Notes: generated by a model not told the origin, from the letters alone. A DNA stretch of 64,000 nt from Alteriqipengyuania_B sp035481675 (GCF_035481675.1 NZ_JAYJJW010000001.1:1364001-1428000); one strand, 5' to 3'. Numbered from the stretch's first letter, positions 44,999 through 53,412 are shown. Translations and numbers: made by a program.

Positions 44999-45954
44999 GC
45001 GGCCTCCATGCGGGCAGGTGCGGCGGTGCGGATGGCGGAGCGCAGCGTGGCAGAGCGGGCGCGGGGGTTGCGCGCTTCCTCGGCTGCGGAGGGGCGGACG
45101 GCCTTGGCAGGTTTGTCAAAGGTTGGGGCGGCAGCCTCGGGCTCGCCCGGCAAGTGGCGCGAAACGGCGCGGCCCGCGCCCGATGCCTCGCGCAGGAAGC
45201 GCTTCACGATGCGGTCTTCCAGGCTGTGGAAGCTGACCACCGCGAGCCGGCCGCCTTCGCGCAGCAGCGTTTCGGCCGCGGCGAGCCCTTCGCGCAATTC
45301 GTCCAGCTCGCCGTTCACGTGGATGCGCACGGCCTGGAAGCTGCGGGTGGCCGGGTCCTTCTTGTCGTGCGGGCGGTGGCCCAGCGCCTTGCGCACCACG
45401 CGGGCGAGGTCGCCGGTGGTTTCCAGCGGGCGCGCGGCGACGATGGCGCGGGCGACGCGGCGGGACTGGCGCTCCTCGCCATAATCGTAAAGCACGTCGG
45501 CAATCGCGGCTTCGTCTGCCGTGTTGAGGAAATCGGCCGCGCTCTCGCCGCTCTGGCTCATGCGCATATCCAGCGGGCCGTCGTGCGAAAAGGCGAAACC
45601 GCGCTCCGCCTGGTCGATCTGCATCGACGACAGGCCGATATCCATGACCACGCCGTCCACTTGCCCCACGCCCGCCTCGGCAAGGCTGGCGACCATTTCG
45701 GAAAAGCGGCGGGGGTGGAGCGTCAGGCGCTCTTCCGCATCGGCCCATGCGCGGGCGGCGGCGATCGCATCGGGATCGCGGTCGAACCCGTGGACCTGCG
45801 CGCCGCGCGCCAGGATGGCGCGGCTGTATCCGCCGGCCCCGAACGTCGCGTCGACGATCACGTCGCCTTCGCGCGGGTCCAGCGCCTCGATCACCTCGTC
45901 CAAGAGGACGGGGATGTGCGGTGCATCCTGAGTGGGGGTTTCGGGCGCCGTCAT
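44995..45954 (-). CDS. rsmH: 16S rRNA m4C1402 methyltransferase
   Basis: SAM-dependent N4-methyltransferase of cytidine 1402 in 16S rRNA (older name MraW). The SAM loop is VDATFGAGGYSRAIL near 33-47 and the active segment MDIGLSSMQID near 104-114. It also has DFLNTADE, and SFHSLEDRIVKRF near 246-258, the family signature. It has 319 residues. ATG at 45954 overlaps the mraZ stop by ATGA and excludes a longer, arginine-rich false extension that overlaps mraZ. The C-terminus is basic (RSATLRSAIRTAAPARM), suitable for RNA binding. Confidence 0.94.
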   Translation of the reverse strand: MTAPETPTQDAPHIPVLLDEVIEALDPREGDVIVDATFGAGGYSRAILARGAQVHGFDRDPDAIAAARAWADAEERLTLHPRRFSEMVASLAEAGVGQVDGVVMDIGLSSMQIDQAERGFAFSHDGPLDMRMSQSGESAADFLNTADEAAIADVLYDYGEERQSRRVARAIVAARPLETTGDLARVVRKALGHRPHDKKDPATRSFQAVRIHVNGELDELREGLAAAETLLREGGRLAVVSFHSLEDRIVKRFLREASGAGRAVSRHLPGEPEAAAPTFDKPAKAVRPSAAEEARNPRARSATLRSAIRTAAPARMEAA

Positions 45955-46448
45955 TTCGCCGCCTTCGCCTGCGCTTCGGCCATGGTTGTTTCGCAATAGG
46001 CCTGCGCGCTTTCCCAGCCCGCGCCCATCTTCGCGAGCAGGTCCGGGTTCCACATGTGGATGAAGTCGCCCGCGCCATGGAAATAGACCCCGCCCTCGAT
46101 CCCGCCGAGCTTCGACAGGTGGTCGGGCAGGATGAAGCGGCCGCTGGCGTCGAAAGGGATTTCGGTGAAGGCGAACAGCTGCATGCGGCGCAGTTCGGGG
46201 TCGTAATCGCGGCCCAGGCGCAGGGCGCGCTCTTCCTCGCGGTCGATCTGGTCGGCGAAGCTCTTGATGCGCGACAGGCCGAAGCCGATCAGGCAGTCCC
46301 AGCGTTCGTGCTTGCCGACGCACAGGATGCGCCCGTCGGATTCGGCGGCCACTTGCTTGCGCAGGGATACGGGCAGCACGAACCGGCACTTTTCGCCGCG
46401 CAGCGAAAAGCCCTGTCCGTTGAAATCCGTGCCTGCTCCCGTCGCCAC
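45951..46448 (-). CDS. mraZ: MraZ, transcriptional regulator of the dcw cluster
   Basis: DNA-binding repressor that in E. coli controls its own dcw promoter. It is built from two SpoVT/AbrB-like halves: the first contains RFVLPVSLRKQV near 21-32, the second FDASGRFILPDHLSKLGGI near 99-117. GTG at 46448 gives 165 residues with a purine-rich GAGGAA about 11 bases before it. An ATG at 46574 would add 42 residues of arginine-rich, non-homologous sequence. The start is therefore moderately certain. It overlaps rsmH by ATGA and is the first gene of the cluster; a long untranslated region with repeats lies upstream. Confidence 0.88.
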   Translation of the reverse strand: MATGAGTDFNGQGFSLRGEKCRFVLPVSLRKQVAAESDGRILCVGKHERWDCLIGFGLSRIKSFADQIDREEERALRLGRDYDPELRRMQLFAFTEIPFDASGRFILPDHLSKLGGIEGGVYFHGAGDFIHMWNPDLLAKMGAGWESAQAYCETTMAEAQAKAAK

Positions 46449-46804
46449 CTGGCCCCGTTCCTCGCCCTTCGAACGCCGCTCCCCTGCGGCCTGGCGACAC
46501 GCCTTTCCCGCCCCCGAAAGCGGCCAGCCGCATCGGGGCTCCCGAGCCGGTAGGCTGCGGGCGCGAGACAACAATCGTGTCGATGGAAAGACCGTTTACC
46601 TTTCACACCGGCGGGAGGGAAGGGAAAATTACGGGAATTCAGGGGAATGATTGGTAAACCTATGTTTAACCTATGGATTTTTACCACAGGTTTGCGAGGC
46701 GAAGCGCGCAAACGGTCTCCGCTCGCGAATCTTCAAGACTGTTTTTGCTGGATTTTTGTAAGGAACCGCCACGGCGACCCGCGCCGTCCCGCAAATTCCC
46801 CGGC
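46449..46804 (-). promoter_or_regulatory. 356-base gene-free region upstream of mraZ
   Basis: This is the only stretch over 300 bases without a gene. It is clearly more AT-rich at 46625-46770 than its surroundings and should hold the dcw promoter. AACCTATG occurs at 46657-46664 and again at 46668-46675, an 11-base period, flanked by GGTAAAC and TACCACA segments that form partial inverted repeats. A GANTC site (GAATC) is at 46727-46731. These are possible operator sites for MraZ or a cell-cycle regulator. I could not fix a convincing -35/-10 pair, and I see no coding sequence here. Confidence 0.5.
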
Positions 46805-47539
46805 CTATTGCGAGTCGGCGGCGAAGGCACGGCCGAGCAACACCGAAAGCGCGGTGCGCACGCCGGCGAATTCGCCCATGCCGGGATCGAGCATGGCCGC
46901 ATCGGCGAGGATCACGACCCGCCCTTCCCCAACCGTGCATTCGGCCACCACGGCCTCTGCTGCGAGCGTGCAGTCGGCCGGCGCACCGCCGGCGGGATCG
47001 CGCAGGGCGAAGGTCCCGTAGAGCGAGACCGGGATCATGGTGCCGTCCAGCATCTTGCCGTCGGCGCCCTCCTGCGCCTCGTCCATCGTCATGGTCAGGC
47101 CCCAGCGCGCGAGGATGGGCGAGAGCAGCGCGACATCCTGCGGCCGGCGGCGGTCGCCGATGCCGTAGTGGCTCTCCCCCGTCATCATCGGGTCGGCGAA
47201 CAGCAACAGCCGCCCGCCGCCGCGCACCCAATCGTCGAGAGCGACATTCTCCGCCCCGCCCAGCCCGCGCGGCTGGGCCAGCAGCAGGTAATCGAGCCCG
47301 GCGAGTTCCTCGCCCAGCGTGTCGAGCGCGACATAGGAATATTCGGCATCCAGCGCACCGCGCAGCCAGTGGCTCTCGGTCTCACCGCGGATCACCGCGC
47401 CGAGATCGCTCGCCTCGCCCCAGGCGAGCGGCAAGGTGGTGAAGACGCCCAGCGCAGGCCGCTCGGCAGGAGCTGGGTCCTGCGCAAAGGCGGGGGTGGA
47501 AAGGGCGGCGAGCAACAGCGCCGCAACGTGGCGCAGCAT
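46805..47539 (-). CDS. Exported protein, GldG/ABC-auxiliary-like, function unknown
   Basis: A 244-residue protein with a signal peptide ending PAFA near residue 19, so periplasmic or exported. The mature part begins ALGVFTTLPLAWGE. It contains LDYLLLAQPRGLGGAENVALDDWVRGGGRLLLFADPM, an amidotransferase-like alpha/beta pattern, as in the auxiliary subunits of gliding-type ABC systems (GldG) and IFT52-like domains. No ABC partner genes are nearby, and no catalytic Cys is at the expected place. ATG at 47539 overlaps the upstream stop (TGATG). GTG at 47542 is equally placed. The family call is tentative. Confidence 0.62.
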   Translation of the reverse strand: MLRHVAALLLAALSTPAFAQDPAPAERPALGVFTTLPLAWGEASDLGAVIRGETESHWLRGALDAEYSYVALDTLGEELAGLDYLLLAQPRGLGGAENVALDDWVRGGGRLLLFADPMMTGESHYGIGDRRRPQDVALLSPILARWGLTMTMDEAQEGADGKMLDGTMIPVSLYGTFALRDPAGGAPADCTLAAEAVVAECTVGEGRVVILADAAMLDPGMGEFAGVRTALSVLLGRAFAADSQ

Positions 47540-47928
47540 CACCGGGCGCCGGTCCCGGGAGCAGGGCTTGCCCGCGCGTCCATCGGGTTACGGACAGTGC
47601 CGCCGCCTGCCGCAGACGCTGCCGCCGATGCTTCGGGGCTCGGCGTTGCCGTCGGCGCGACTTCGGGCACTACGCCGGTATCGGCGAGCGGATCCTGCGG
47701 GGCCTCGCTCGCCGCAGGTGCGGCCACGGTGGCGACCGTGTCCGGCACGGCGGCGGCATCGCTTTCGCGCGCGCGTTCCATGATGATGTTGGCAAGACTG
47801 ACCAGCAGCAGCATCGCGCCGAGCCCGATCGTGCCGACTTGCAGGCGGTAGACCGACTCCGGCCGCAAGCGGGGCTGCCGGCCGGGCGCGTCCATCACGG
47901 GTTCGCTGCTGTCCATCCCCTGCCCCAT
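47539..47928 (-). CDS. Small single-pass membrane protein, unknown
   Basis: About 129 residues. A short polar N-terminus ending YRLQ is followed by one membrane helix (VGTIGLGAMLLLVSLANIIM) near 31-50, then a basic/acidic patch (ERARESD) and an Ala/Pro/Thr/Glu-rich tail to the end, probably disordered. I recognise no family. ATG at 47928 avoids overlap with cysK; an ATG at 47964 would overlap it, and one at 47916 is also possible. It is coupled to the next gene (TGATG), so the pair may act together in the envelope. Confidence 0.6.
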   Translation of the reverse strand: MGQGMDSSEPVMDAPGRQPRLRPESVYRLQVGTIGLGAMLLLVSLANIIMERARESDAAAVPDTVATVAAPAASEAPQDPLADTGVVPEVAPTATPSPEASAAASAAGGGTVRNPMDARASPAPGTGAR

Positions 47929-47941
47929 AATCCGCGCCGCC

Positions 47942-49000
47942 TTAATCGTCCCTGTCAGCGCCATTGCCGGATTTCAGCCAGTCGAAGACCGGAAGCTCCT
48001 TTTCCGCCAGCCATTCCGGATTGTAGAGGCTGGAGAGATAGCGGAAGCCCGTATCGCACAGGATGGTCGCGACTTGCGGATTGGCGATCCCGTCCGCCTT
48101 CAGCTGCTTGCCGAGTTCGATGGCGCCCGCCACGTTGATGCCGCTCGACAGGCCCAGGCACAGGCCTTCTTCCTGCAGCAGGCGGCCCACCCAGACGAGG
48201 CCTTCCTCGTCCGAGATGCGGAACTGCGTGTCGATCGGCGCGCCTTCGAGATTGGCGGTGATCCGGCCCTGCCCGATACCCTCCGCCGCCGAAGAGCCTT
48301 CGGACTTCAATTCGCCTTCCGCGTAATAGGAATAGAGGGCCGCGCCGTGCGGGTCGGTCAGGGCGATGCGAACCTTCTCGCTCTTCGCCTTGAGGCCCAG
48401 GCCCACGCCGGCGATCGTCCCGCCGGTGCCCGCAGCGCAGGTGAAGCCATCCACCTTGCCGCCCATCTGCTCCCAGATTTCGGGCGCGGTCGTTTCGATA
48501 TGCGCGCGGCGGTTGGCGATATTGTCGAACTGGTTGGCCCAGATCGCGCCCGGCGTTTCTTCCGCGAGCCGGCGGGAGGTGTGGACGAAATGCCCCGGGT
48601 TGGCGAACTTGGTGGGCGGAACCAGCACCAGCCGCGCGCCAAGGGCCCGCAGCGTGTCCATCTTCTCCCGGCTCTGGTTATCCGGCATCACGATCACGGT
48701 CTTGTATCCGAGCGCGTTGGCGACCAGCGCGATGCCAATGCCGGTGTTGCCCGCCGTGCCTTCGATCACCGTGCCGTCCGGCTTCAGTTCGCCGCTGCTT
48801 TCCGCATCGCGGATGATGCCCAGCGCCGCCCGGTCCTTTACCGAGGCGCCGGGATTGGCGAATTCGCACTTGCCGTAGATGTCGCAGCCCGCCGCCTCGC
48901 TGGGCCCGGCCAGCCGCACGAGCGGGGTGTTGCCGATAAGGTCGAGCGTGTTGGCGAGAGTGTTGGCGAGAATATTGGGGAGCGGTGCAGGCGGTTTCAT
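47942..49000 (-). CDS. cysK: Cysteine synthase A
   Basis: PLP enzyme converting O-acetylserine and sulfide to cysteine, the endpoint of the sulfate-reduction genes at 15.4-19.3 kb. The PLP lysine lies in NPGASVKDRAAL near 50-61, the substrate loop is EGTAGNTGIGIAL, and the phosphate-binding AAGTGGTIAGVG follows. At 352 residues it is longer than the usual 310-330, partly through an N-terminal LPNILANTLANTLD extension encoded by a 12-base tandem repeat. ATG at 49000 is chosen over an upstream ATG because the core starts soon after. A ferredoxin gene ends 42 bases upstream. A cystathionine beta-synthase-like role cannot be excluded. Confidence 0.87.
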   Translation of the reverse strand: MKPPAPLPNILANTLANTLDLIGNTPLVRLAGPSEAAGCDIYGKCEFANPGASVKDRAALGIIRDAESSGELKPDGTVIEGTAGNTGIGIALVANALGYKTVIVMPDNQSREKMDTLRALGARLVLVPPTKFANPGHFVHTSRRLAEETPGAIWANQFDNIANRRAHIETTAPEIWEQMGGKVDGFTCAAGTGGTIAGVGLGLKAKSEKVRIALTDPHGAALYSYYAEGELKSEGSSAAEGIGQGRITANLEGAPIDTQFRISDEEGLVWVGRLLQEEGLCLGLSSGINVAGAIELGKQLKADGIANPQVATILCDTGFRYLSSLYNPEWLAEKELPVFDWLKSGNGADRDD

Positions 49001-49042
49001 CGGTAACCAGCTAGGCGCTCCGCCCCATGCCCGCAACGAAGA

Positions 49043-49360
49043 TCAATCTTCCGGCGCGATAGTTACTTTCAGCCCGTCGAGGTCGTCGGTGAAGGGGATC
49101 TGGCACGACAGGCGGCTGTTGTCCGCCCGGTGGTCGCTCGATTCCAGCAAGTCGTCCTCGTCCTCGCTCATGGCCGGCAGCCTGTCCATGAAGGCCGGGT
49201 CGACATGGACGTGGCACGTGGCGCAGGAACAGCACCCGCCGCACAGGGCCAGCAGCTCGTCGATGCCGTTGTCGCGGATCGTTTCCATCACGGTGAGGCC
49301 GTTTCCGGCGTCGATTTCTGACGTTTCGCCTTCGCGGGTGGTGACGATCAGTTTGGGCAT
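49043..49360 (-). CDS. 2Fe-2S ferredoxin, adrenodoxin type
   Basis: A 105-residue electron carrier. Cluster ligands are C40, C46 and C49 (CGGCCSCATC, spacing x5 then x2) and C86 (RLSCQI). The surrounding HVHVDPAFMDRLP and EDEDDLLE acidic patch are typical of bacterial adrenodoxin-like ferredoxins that serve P450s or Fe-S assembly. ATG at 49360 gives the standard size; upstream Met codons lie in poor sequence. cysK follows 42 bases downstream. No partner reductase or P450 is in the window; a possible link to sulfite reductase electron supply is speculation. Confidence 0.9.
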   Translation of the reverse strand: MPKLIVTTREGETSEIDAGNGLTVMETIRDNGIDELLALCGGCCSCATCHVHVDPAFMDRLPAMSEDEDDLLESSDHRADNSRLSCQIPFTDDLDGLKVTIAPED

Positions 49361-49473
49361 CGGGCGTGCTTCCTTCATTCGGCCCCCGCTGTATGCGGGC
49401 TGTGTCGCGGCTGCTAGGCGAAGGGCGAAGGCTTGGCAAGAATCGCGCAAGTCCATGCAGGAGGGGCGCCTAC

Positions 49474-50091
49474 GTGGGCCTGACAAGGGAACAGATCGTC
49501 GGCGGGCTCGATGCCATTGCGCTTCGCGAACCGGCGATGGCGCAGGCGATCGAAGCGGTCGGCTATCCCGAGCCGCGCATCCGCGAGCGCGGATACATGA
49601 CCATGCTGCGCACCATCGTTGGCCAGCAGGTCAGCGTGGCGGCGGCATCTTCCATGTGGAACAAGCTGGAGGCGGAACTGGGCGAAGGCTTCACTCCGGC
49701 CTGCCTGCTTAAGCGCGATTTCGACACGCTGCGGGCCTGCGGCCTGTCGCGCCAGAAACAGTCCTATGCCCGGTCCCTGTGCGAACTCGTGGAGGCCGGC
49801 GCCGTCGATTTCGAGGACCTGCCGGCGGACGACGAGGCCGCCATCGCCGAACTGACCCGCATCAAGGGGATCGGGCGCTGGTCGGCGGAGATCTACCTCC
49901 TTTTCGCCGAGGGGCGCCCCGACATCTTCCCCGCCGGCGACCTGGCCGTGCAGGAAGGCATGGCGCGCATCCTGTCGCTGGACGCGCGGCCATCCGAGAA
50001 AGAGGCGCGGGCACTGGCCGAAAGCTGGTCGCCCCACCGCGGTGCCGCGGCGATTTTCACCTGGCACTATTATTCGAACTTCACGCTGTAA
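49474..50091 (+). CDS. DNA-3-methyladenine glycosylase II (AlkA-like)
   Basis: HhH-GPD base-excision glycosylase removing alkylated purines. The helix-hairpin-helix is LTRIKGIGRWSAEIYLLF near 126-143 and the catalytic aspartate lies in PAGDLAVQEG near 152-161. RERGYMTMLRTIVGQQVS opens the conserved core. At 205 residues it lacks the AlkA N-terminal domain and resembles the short alphaproteobacterial form. GTG at 49474 is chosen because a strong AGGAGGGG site lies just upstream. Longer upstream frames with ATG overlap the ferredoxin promoter region. It diverges from the ferredoxin gene. Confidence 0.88.
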   Translation: MGLTREQIVGGLDAIALREPAMAQAIEAVGYPEPRIRERGYMTMLRTIVGQQVSVAAASSMWNKLEAELGEGFTPACLLKRDFDTLRACGLSRQKQSYARSLCELVEAGAVDFEDLPADDEAAIAELTRIKGIGRWSAEIYLLFAEGRPDIFPAGDLAVQEGMARILSLDARPSEKEARALAESWSPHRGAAAIFTWHYYSNFTL

Positions 50092-50161
50092 TCGACGAAC
50101 GACTTCAAACCGCCCCTCCCTTCGTGTATCACCAAGGCAACACACGGACGGGAGAGAGACG

Positions 50162-52222
50162 ATGCAACGACTTGCCAAGCCATTACTTTTCGCCGCCTGC
50201 GCCAGCCTCGCCATTGCCGGCGTCGCAGCGCCTGCCGCAGCAGACCATCACGGAGAAACCATGACCGCCACATCCACCACCACCCAGGCGGCACCGATGA
50301 TCCCGCGCGACAGCCTGTTCGGCAACCCGACGCGCGCCGGCGGACAGATCAGCCCGGACGGCAAGTGGGTCAGCTGGCTCGCGCCCAATGACGGCGTGCT
50401 CAACGTGTGGGTCGCCCCCGCGGACGATCCCGACGCGGCGCGGCTGATCACCTCGGCCGACGACCGCCCGATCCGCAGCTATTTCTGGGCGCCCGACAGC
50501 AAGAGCGTGCTGTACATCCAGGACAAGGGCGGGGACGAAAACTTCCTGCTTTACGGCATTGACGTGGAAAGCGGGACCGAGACGACCCTCACCCCGTTCG
50601 AGAACACGCGGGTGATGATGATCGGCGGCTCCACCCGCATCAAGGACAAGGTCCTAGTCGGCCTCAACAACCGCGATCCGCGCCTGCACGACGTTTACAT
50701 GCTCAACCTCAACACGGGCGAGCTCGACCTGGTGCTGGAAAACGCGGGCTATGCCGGGTTCATGGCGGACGACAATCTCGACCTCAGGTTCGCCATTCGC
50801 CAGAACGCCGCAGGCGGGATGGACATGTTCAAGGTCGTGGACGGCGTGGTCGAGGATACGCCGAGCGACAGCACCACGATGGAAGATTCGCTGTCCACCG
50901 GCGCCGCCGGCTTCACCAACGACGGCAAGATCATCTACTGGCTCGACAGCCGCGGCCGCAACACTGCCGCGCTGATCGCCGAGAACGTGGAAACGGGCGA
51001 GAAGACCATCGTCGCCGAAAGCGACAAGGCGGACATCGGCGGTATCCTGACCGACCGCAAGACCGGCTATGTCGAAGCCTATTCGGTCAATTACCTCAAG
51101 AACGAATGGACCGCGACCGACCCGGAGATCAAGGCCTCGCTCGACTGGCTGGGCACCCAGCTGGACGGTGAATACGGCGTCCAGAGCCGGACGGAGGACG
51201 ACCGCACCTGGCTCGTCTGGAACGATCCGGTGACCGCGCCCGCCAGCAGCTATGTCTACGATCGCGACGCGAACACGCTGACGAAGTTCTACACCTCGCG
51301 CCCCGAACTCGCCGGCGCGCCGCTGCAGCCGATGCACCCGCTGGAGATCGAGAGCCGCGACGGGATGACGCTGGTGAGTTACCTCACCTTGCCGCCCGGT
51401 TCGGATTCCGATGGCGACGGCGTGCCGGACGAAGCCGTGCCGATGGTCATGCTGGTCCACGGCGGCCCGTGGGCGCGCGACGGGTACGGCTACAACTCCT
51501 ATCACCAGTGGCTCGCCAACCGCGGCTACGCGGTGCTCAGCGTCAACTTCCGCGGCTCAACCGGCCTCGGCAAGGACTTCATCAATGCCGCCAACCTCGA
51601 ATGGTCGGGCGCGATGCATGACGACCTGATCGATGCGAAGAACTGGGCGGTGGAACGCGGCGTCGCCAGGGAAGACGGCGTGGCGATCATGGGCGGGTCC
51701 TATGGCGGCTATGCCACGCTGGTCGGCCTCACCTACACGCCGGACGAATTCGCCTGCGGGGTCGATATCGTCGGCCCGTCTAACCTCGAGACGCTGCTGG
51801 AAACCATCCCGCCCTATTGGGAACCGATGGTGAAGCAGTTCCACACCCGCATGGGCGACCCGAACACGCCCGAAGGCCTGCAACTGCTGAAGGACGCGAG
51901 CCCGCTCTACAAGGCGGACCAGATCACCAAGCCGCTGCTGATCGGCCAGGGCGCCAACGACCCGCGCGTGAAGCAGGCGGAAAGCGACCAGATCGTCTCC
52001 GCGATGCAGGAATCGGGCATTCCGGTGACCTATGTCCTCTTCCCCGACGAAGGGCACGGGTTTGCCAAGCCGACCAACAACATCGCCTTCAACGCGGTAA
52101 CCGAGAATTTCCTCGCCACCTGCCTCGGCGGGCGTGCGGAACCGATCGGCGACACGGTGGCGGGCTCGACCGCGCAGATCGTGACCGGCGCGGAATATGT
52201 GAAAGGCCTCTCGGCAGAGTAA
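50162..52222 (+). CDS. S9 family prolyl oligopeptidase-type peptidase, exported
   Basis: Serine peptidase of the acylaminoacyl/dipeptidyl type, 686 residues, with a signal peptide ending PAAA near residue 26, so periplasmic. The beta-propeller covers about 55-400. The alpha/beta-hydrolase domain begins with VMLVHGGPWARDGYGYN, with the active serine in GGSYGGYA, the aspartate in GANDPRV and the histidine in DEGHGF. Between the two domains lies DSDGDGVPDE, an aspartate-rich loop resembling a calcium site. ATG at 50162 has a GGGAGAGAG ribosome site. It probably breaks down peptides; the exact specificity is unknown. Confidence 0.9.
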   Translation: MQRLAKPLLFAACASLAIAGVAAPAAADHHGETMTATSTTTQAAPMIPRDSLFGNPTRAGGQISPDGKWVSWLAPNDGVLNVWVAPADDPDAARLITSADDRPIRSYFWAPDSKSVLYIQDKGGDENFLLYGIDVESGTETTLTPFENTRVMMIGGSTRIKDKVLVGLNNRDPRLHDVYMLNLNTGELDLVLENAGYAGFMADDNLDLRFAIRQNAAGGMDMFKVVDGVVEDTPSDSTTMEDSLSTGAAGFTNDGKIIYWLDSRGRNTAALIAENVETGEKTIVAESDKADIGGILTDRKTGYVEAYSVNYLKNEWTATDPEIKASLDWLGTQLDGEYGVQSRTEDDRTWLVWNDPVTAPASSYVYDRDANTLTKFYTSRPELAGAPLQPMHPLEIESRDGMTLVSYLTLPPGSDSDGDGVPDEAVPMVMLVHGGPWARDGYGYNSYHQWLANRGYAVLSVNFRGSTGLGKDFINAANLEWSGAMHDDLIDAKNWAVERGVAREDGVAIMGGSYGGYATLVGLTYTPDEFACGVDIVGPSNLETLLETIPPYWEPMVKQFHTRMGDPNTPEGLQLLKDASPLYKADQITKPLLIGQGANDPRVKQAESDQIVSAMQESGIPVTYVLFPDEGHGFAKPTNNIAFNAVTENFLATCLGGRAEPIGDTVAGSTAQIVTGAEYVKGLSAE

Positions 52223-52236
52223 GGCTTGTCGGCCGT

Positions 52237-52295
52237 GTAGGATATTTCCTACAGACACGGGGCTGCGCGTAAGGGATACGTCCCACGCGCAGCCC
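52237..52295 (+). terminator. Two consecutive hairpins after the S9 peptidase gene
   Basis: The first is GTAGGA-TATT-TCCTAC (52237-52252). The second pairs GGGCTGCGCGT (52260-52270) with ACGCGCAGCCC (52285-52295) perfectly, with an inner GGGA/TCCC stem around TACG, and is followed by TATCTGTTTGT. The second hairpin is a good terminator candidate, though its T-tract is broken. The following gene starts 24 bases later, so attenuation is possible. Confidence 0.65.
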
Positions 52296-52318
52296 TATCT
52301 GTTTGTAAGGAGCCTTCG

Positions 52319-53125
52319 GTGACCACCCGCAAATCGATCTTCATCACCGGCGGCGGCTCCGGCATCGGCCGCGCCATCGCCCTCAAGTTCGGCAGCGAGG
52401 GCTGGTTCGTCGGGCTCGGCGATATCGACGAAGCCGGGATGGCGGAAACCCAGGGCCTGCTGAACAACGGCTTCAACTACGCCCACACTTTCGACGTCCG
52501 CGACCGGGCGGCCTGGGACCATGCGCTGAAAAGCTTCGAGATGGCCGCCGGCGGGCGGATCGATGTGGTCGCCAACAACGCCGGCATCCCGCTTGGCGGA
52601 TCGCTGTCGGAGAATTCGCGGGAAGAGATCGACCGCTGCCTCGACATCAACCTGCGCGGCGCGATCTATGGCGCGCAGGCAAGCCAGCCGTTCCTCGAGA
52701 AGACCGCACCGGGCAGTTGCCTGCTCACCACCAGCAGCGCGGCAGGGCTCTATGGCTCGCCGGGCGCGAGCGTCTATTCGGCGACCAAGTTCGGCGTGCG
52801 GGCGCTGACGGAATCGCTCGACAGCGAATGGGCGGAAAGCGGCATCAAGGCGCGCACTATCATGCCCAGTTTCATCGAGACCCCGCTGCTCGACCACAAT
52901 CCCAACGCGCGCGAGAACAATTCCATCCGCCAGCGGGTCAAGGATGCCGGGCTGGAGATCACGCCGGTCGAGGATGTGGCAGAAGCCGCCTGGGCCGCCG
53001 TCCATGGCGACCGGATCCACACCACGGTGGGCAAGACGGCGAAGAAGCTCGCCTTCGCGCTACGCTGGTTCCCCGGCGCGGTGCGCAAGCAGATGCACGG
53101 GCGGCAGGGTGCGCTGGGGCGCTAA
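52319..53125 (+). CDS. Short-chain dehydrogenase/reductase
   Basis: Classical SDR of 268 residues. The cofactor motif TGGGSGIG is at about 10-17, NNAG near 85-88, and the catalytic Ser and YxxxK appear in TSSAAGLYG and YSATK near 155-159. It uses NAD(P)H to oxidise or reduce an unknown alcohol or ketone. The start is GTG at 52319, supported by AAGGAG 7 bases upstream. The C-terminal extension (AVRKQMHGRQGALGR) is basic and may be peripheral to a membrane. It converges on the pterin dehydratase gene with a 4-base overlap of the stops. Confidence 0.88.
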   Translation: MTTRKSIFITGGGSGIGRAIALKFGSEGWFVGLGDIDEAGMAETQGLLNNGFNYAHTFDVRDRAAWDHALKSFEMAAGGRIDVVANNAGIPLGGSLSENSREEIDRCLDINLRGAIYGAQASQPFLEKTAPGSCLLTTSSAAGLYGSPGASVYSATKFGVRALTESLDSEWAESGIKARTIMPSFIETPLLDHNPNARENNSIRQRVKDAGLEITPVEDVAEAAWAAVHGDRIHTTVGKTAKKLAFALRWFPGAVRKQMHGRQGALGR

Positions 53126-53412
53126 AGCAGCGCGTCGATCGCCTTTGCCATTTTCACGTCCCGCTCGCTCAACCCGCCCGCGTCGTGGGTGGTCAGCGTG
53201 ATCTCGACCTTGTTGTAGACGTTGAACCATTCGGGATGGTGGTCGTGAGTGTCGGCGAGCAGCGCGACGCGGCTCATGAAGCCCCACGCCTCGCTGAAAT
53301 CGCCGAATTCCAGTTTGCGTTCGATGGCCTTTCCTTCGCGGGAAAGCGACCATTCGGACAAATCCGCCAGTGCAGACTGGCGTTCGGCTTCGGTCAGTTC
53401 GGCTACGGCCAT
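53122..53412 (-). CDS. phhB: 4a-hydroxytetrahydrobiopterin dehydratase
   Basis: Pterin-4a-carbinolamine dehydratase (PCD/DCoH), 96 residues, regenerating the pterin cofactor used by aromatic amino acid hydroxylases. The signature is DHHPEWFNVYNKVEITLTTH near 56-75, with the catalytic histidines and the tryptophan in place. The C-terminal SERDVKMAKAIDAL helix is also typical. No phenylalanine hydroxylase gene lies nearby; in bacteria without one, PCD may serve molybdopterin or other pterin metabolism. It diverges from ccmA. Confidence 0.92.
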   Translation of the reverse strand: MAVAELTEAERQSALADLSEWSLSREGKAIERKLEFGDFSEAWGFMSRVALLADTHDHHPEWFNVYNKVEITLTTHDAGGLSERDVKMAKAIDALL

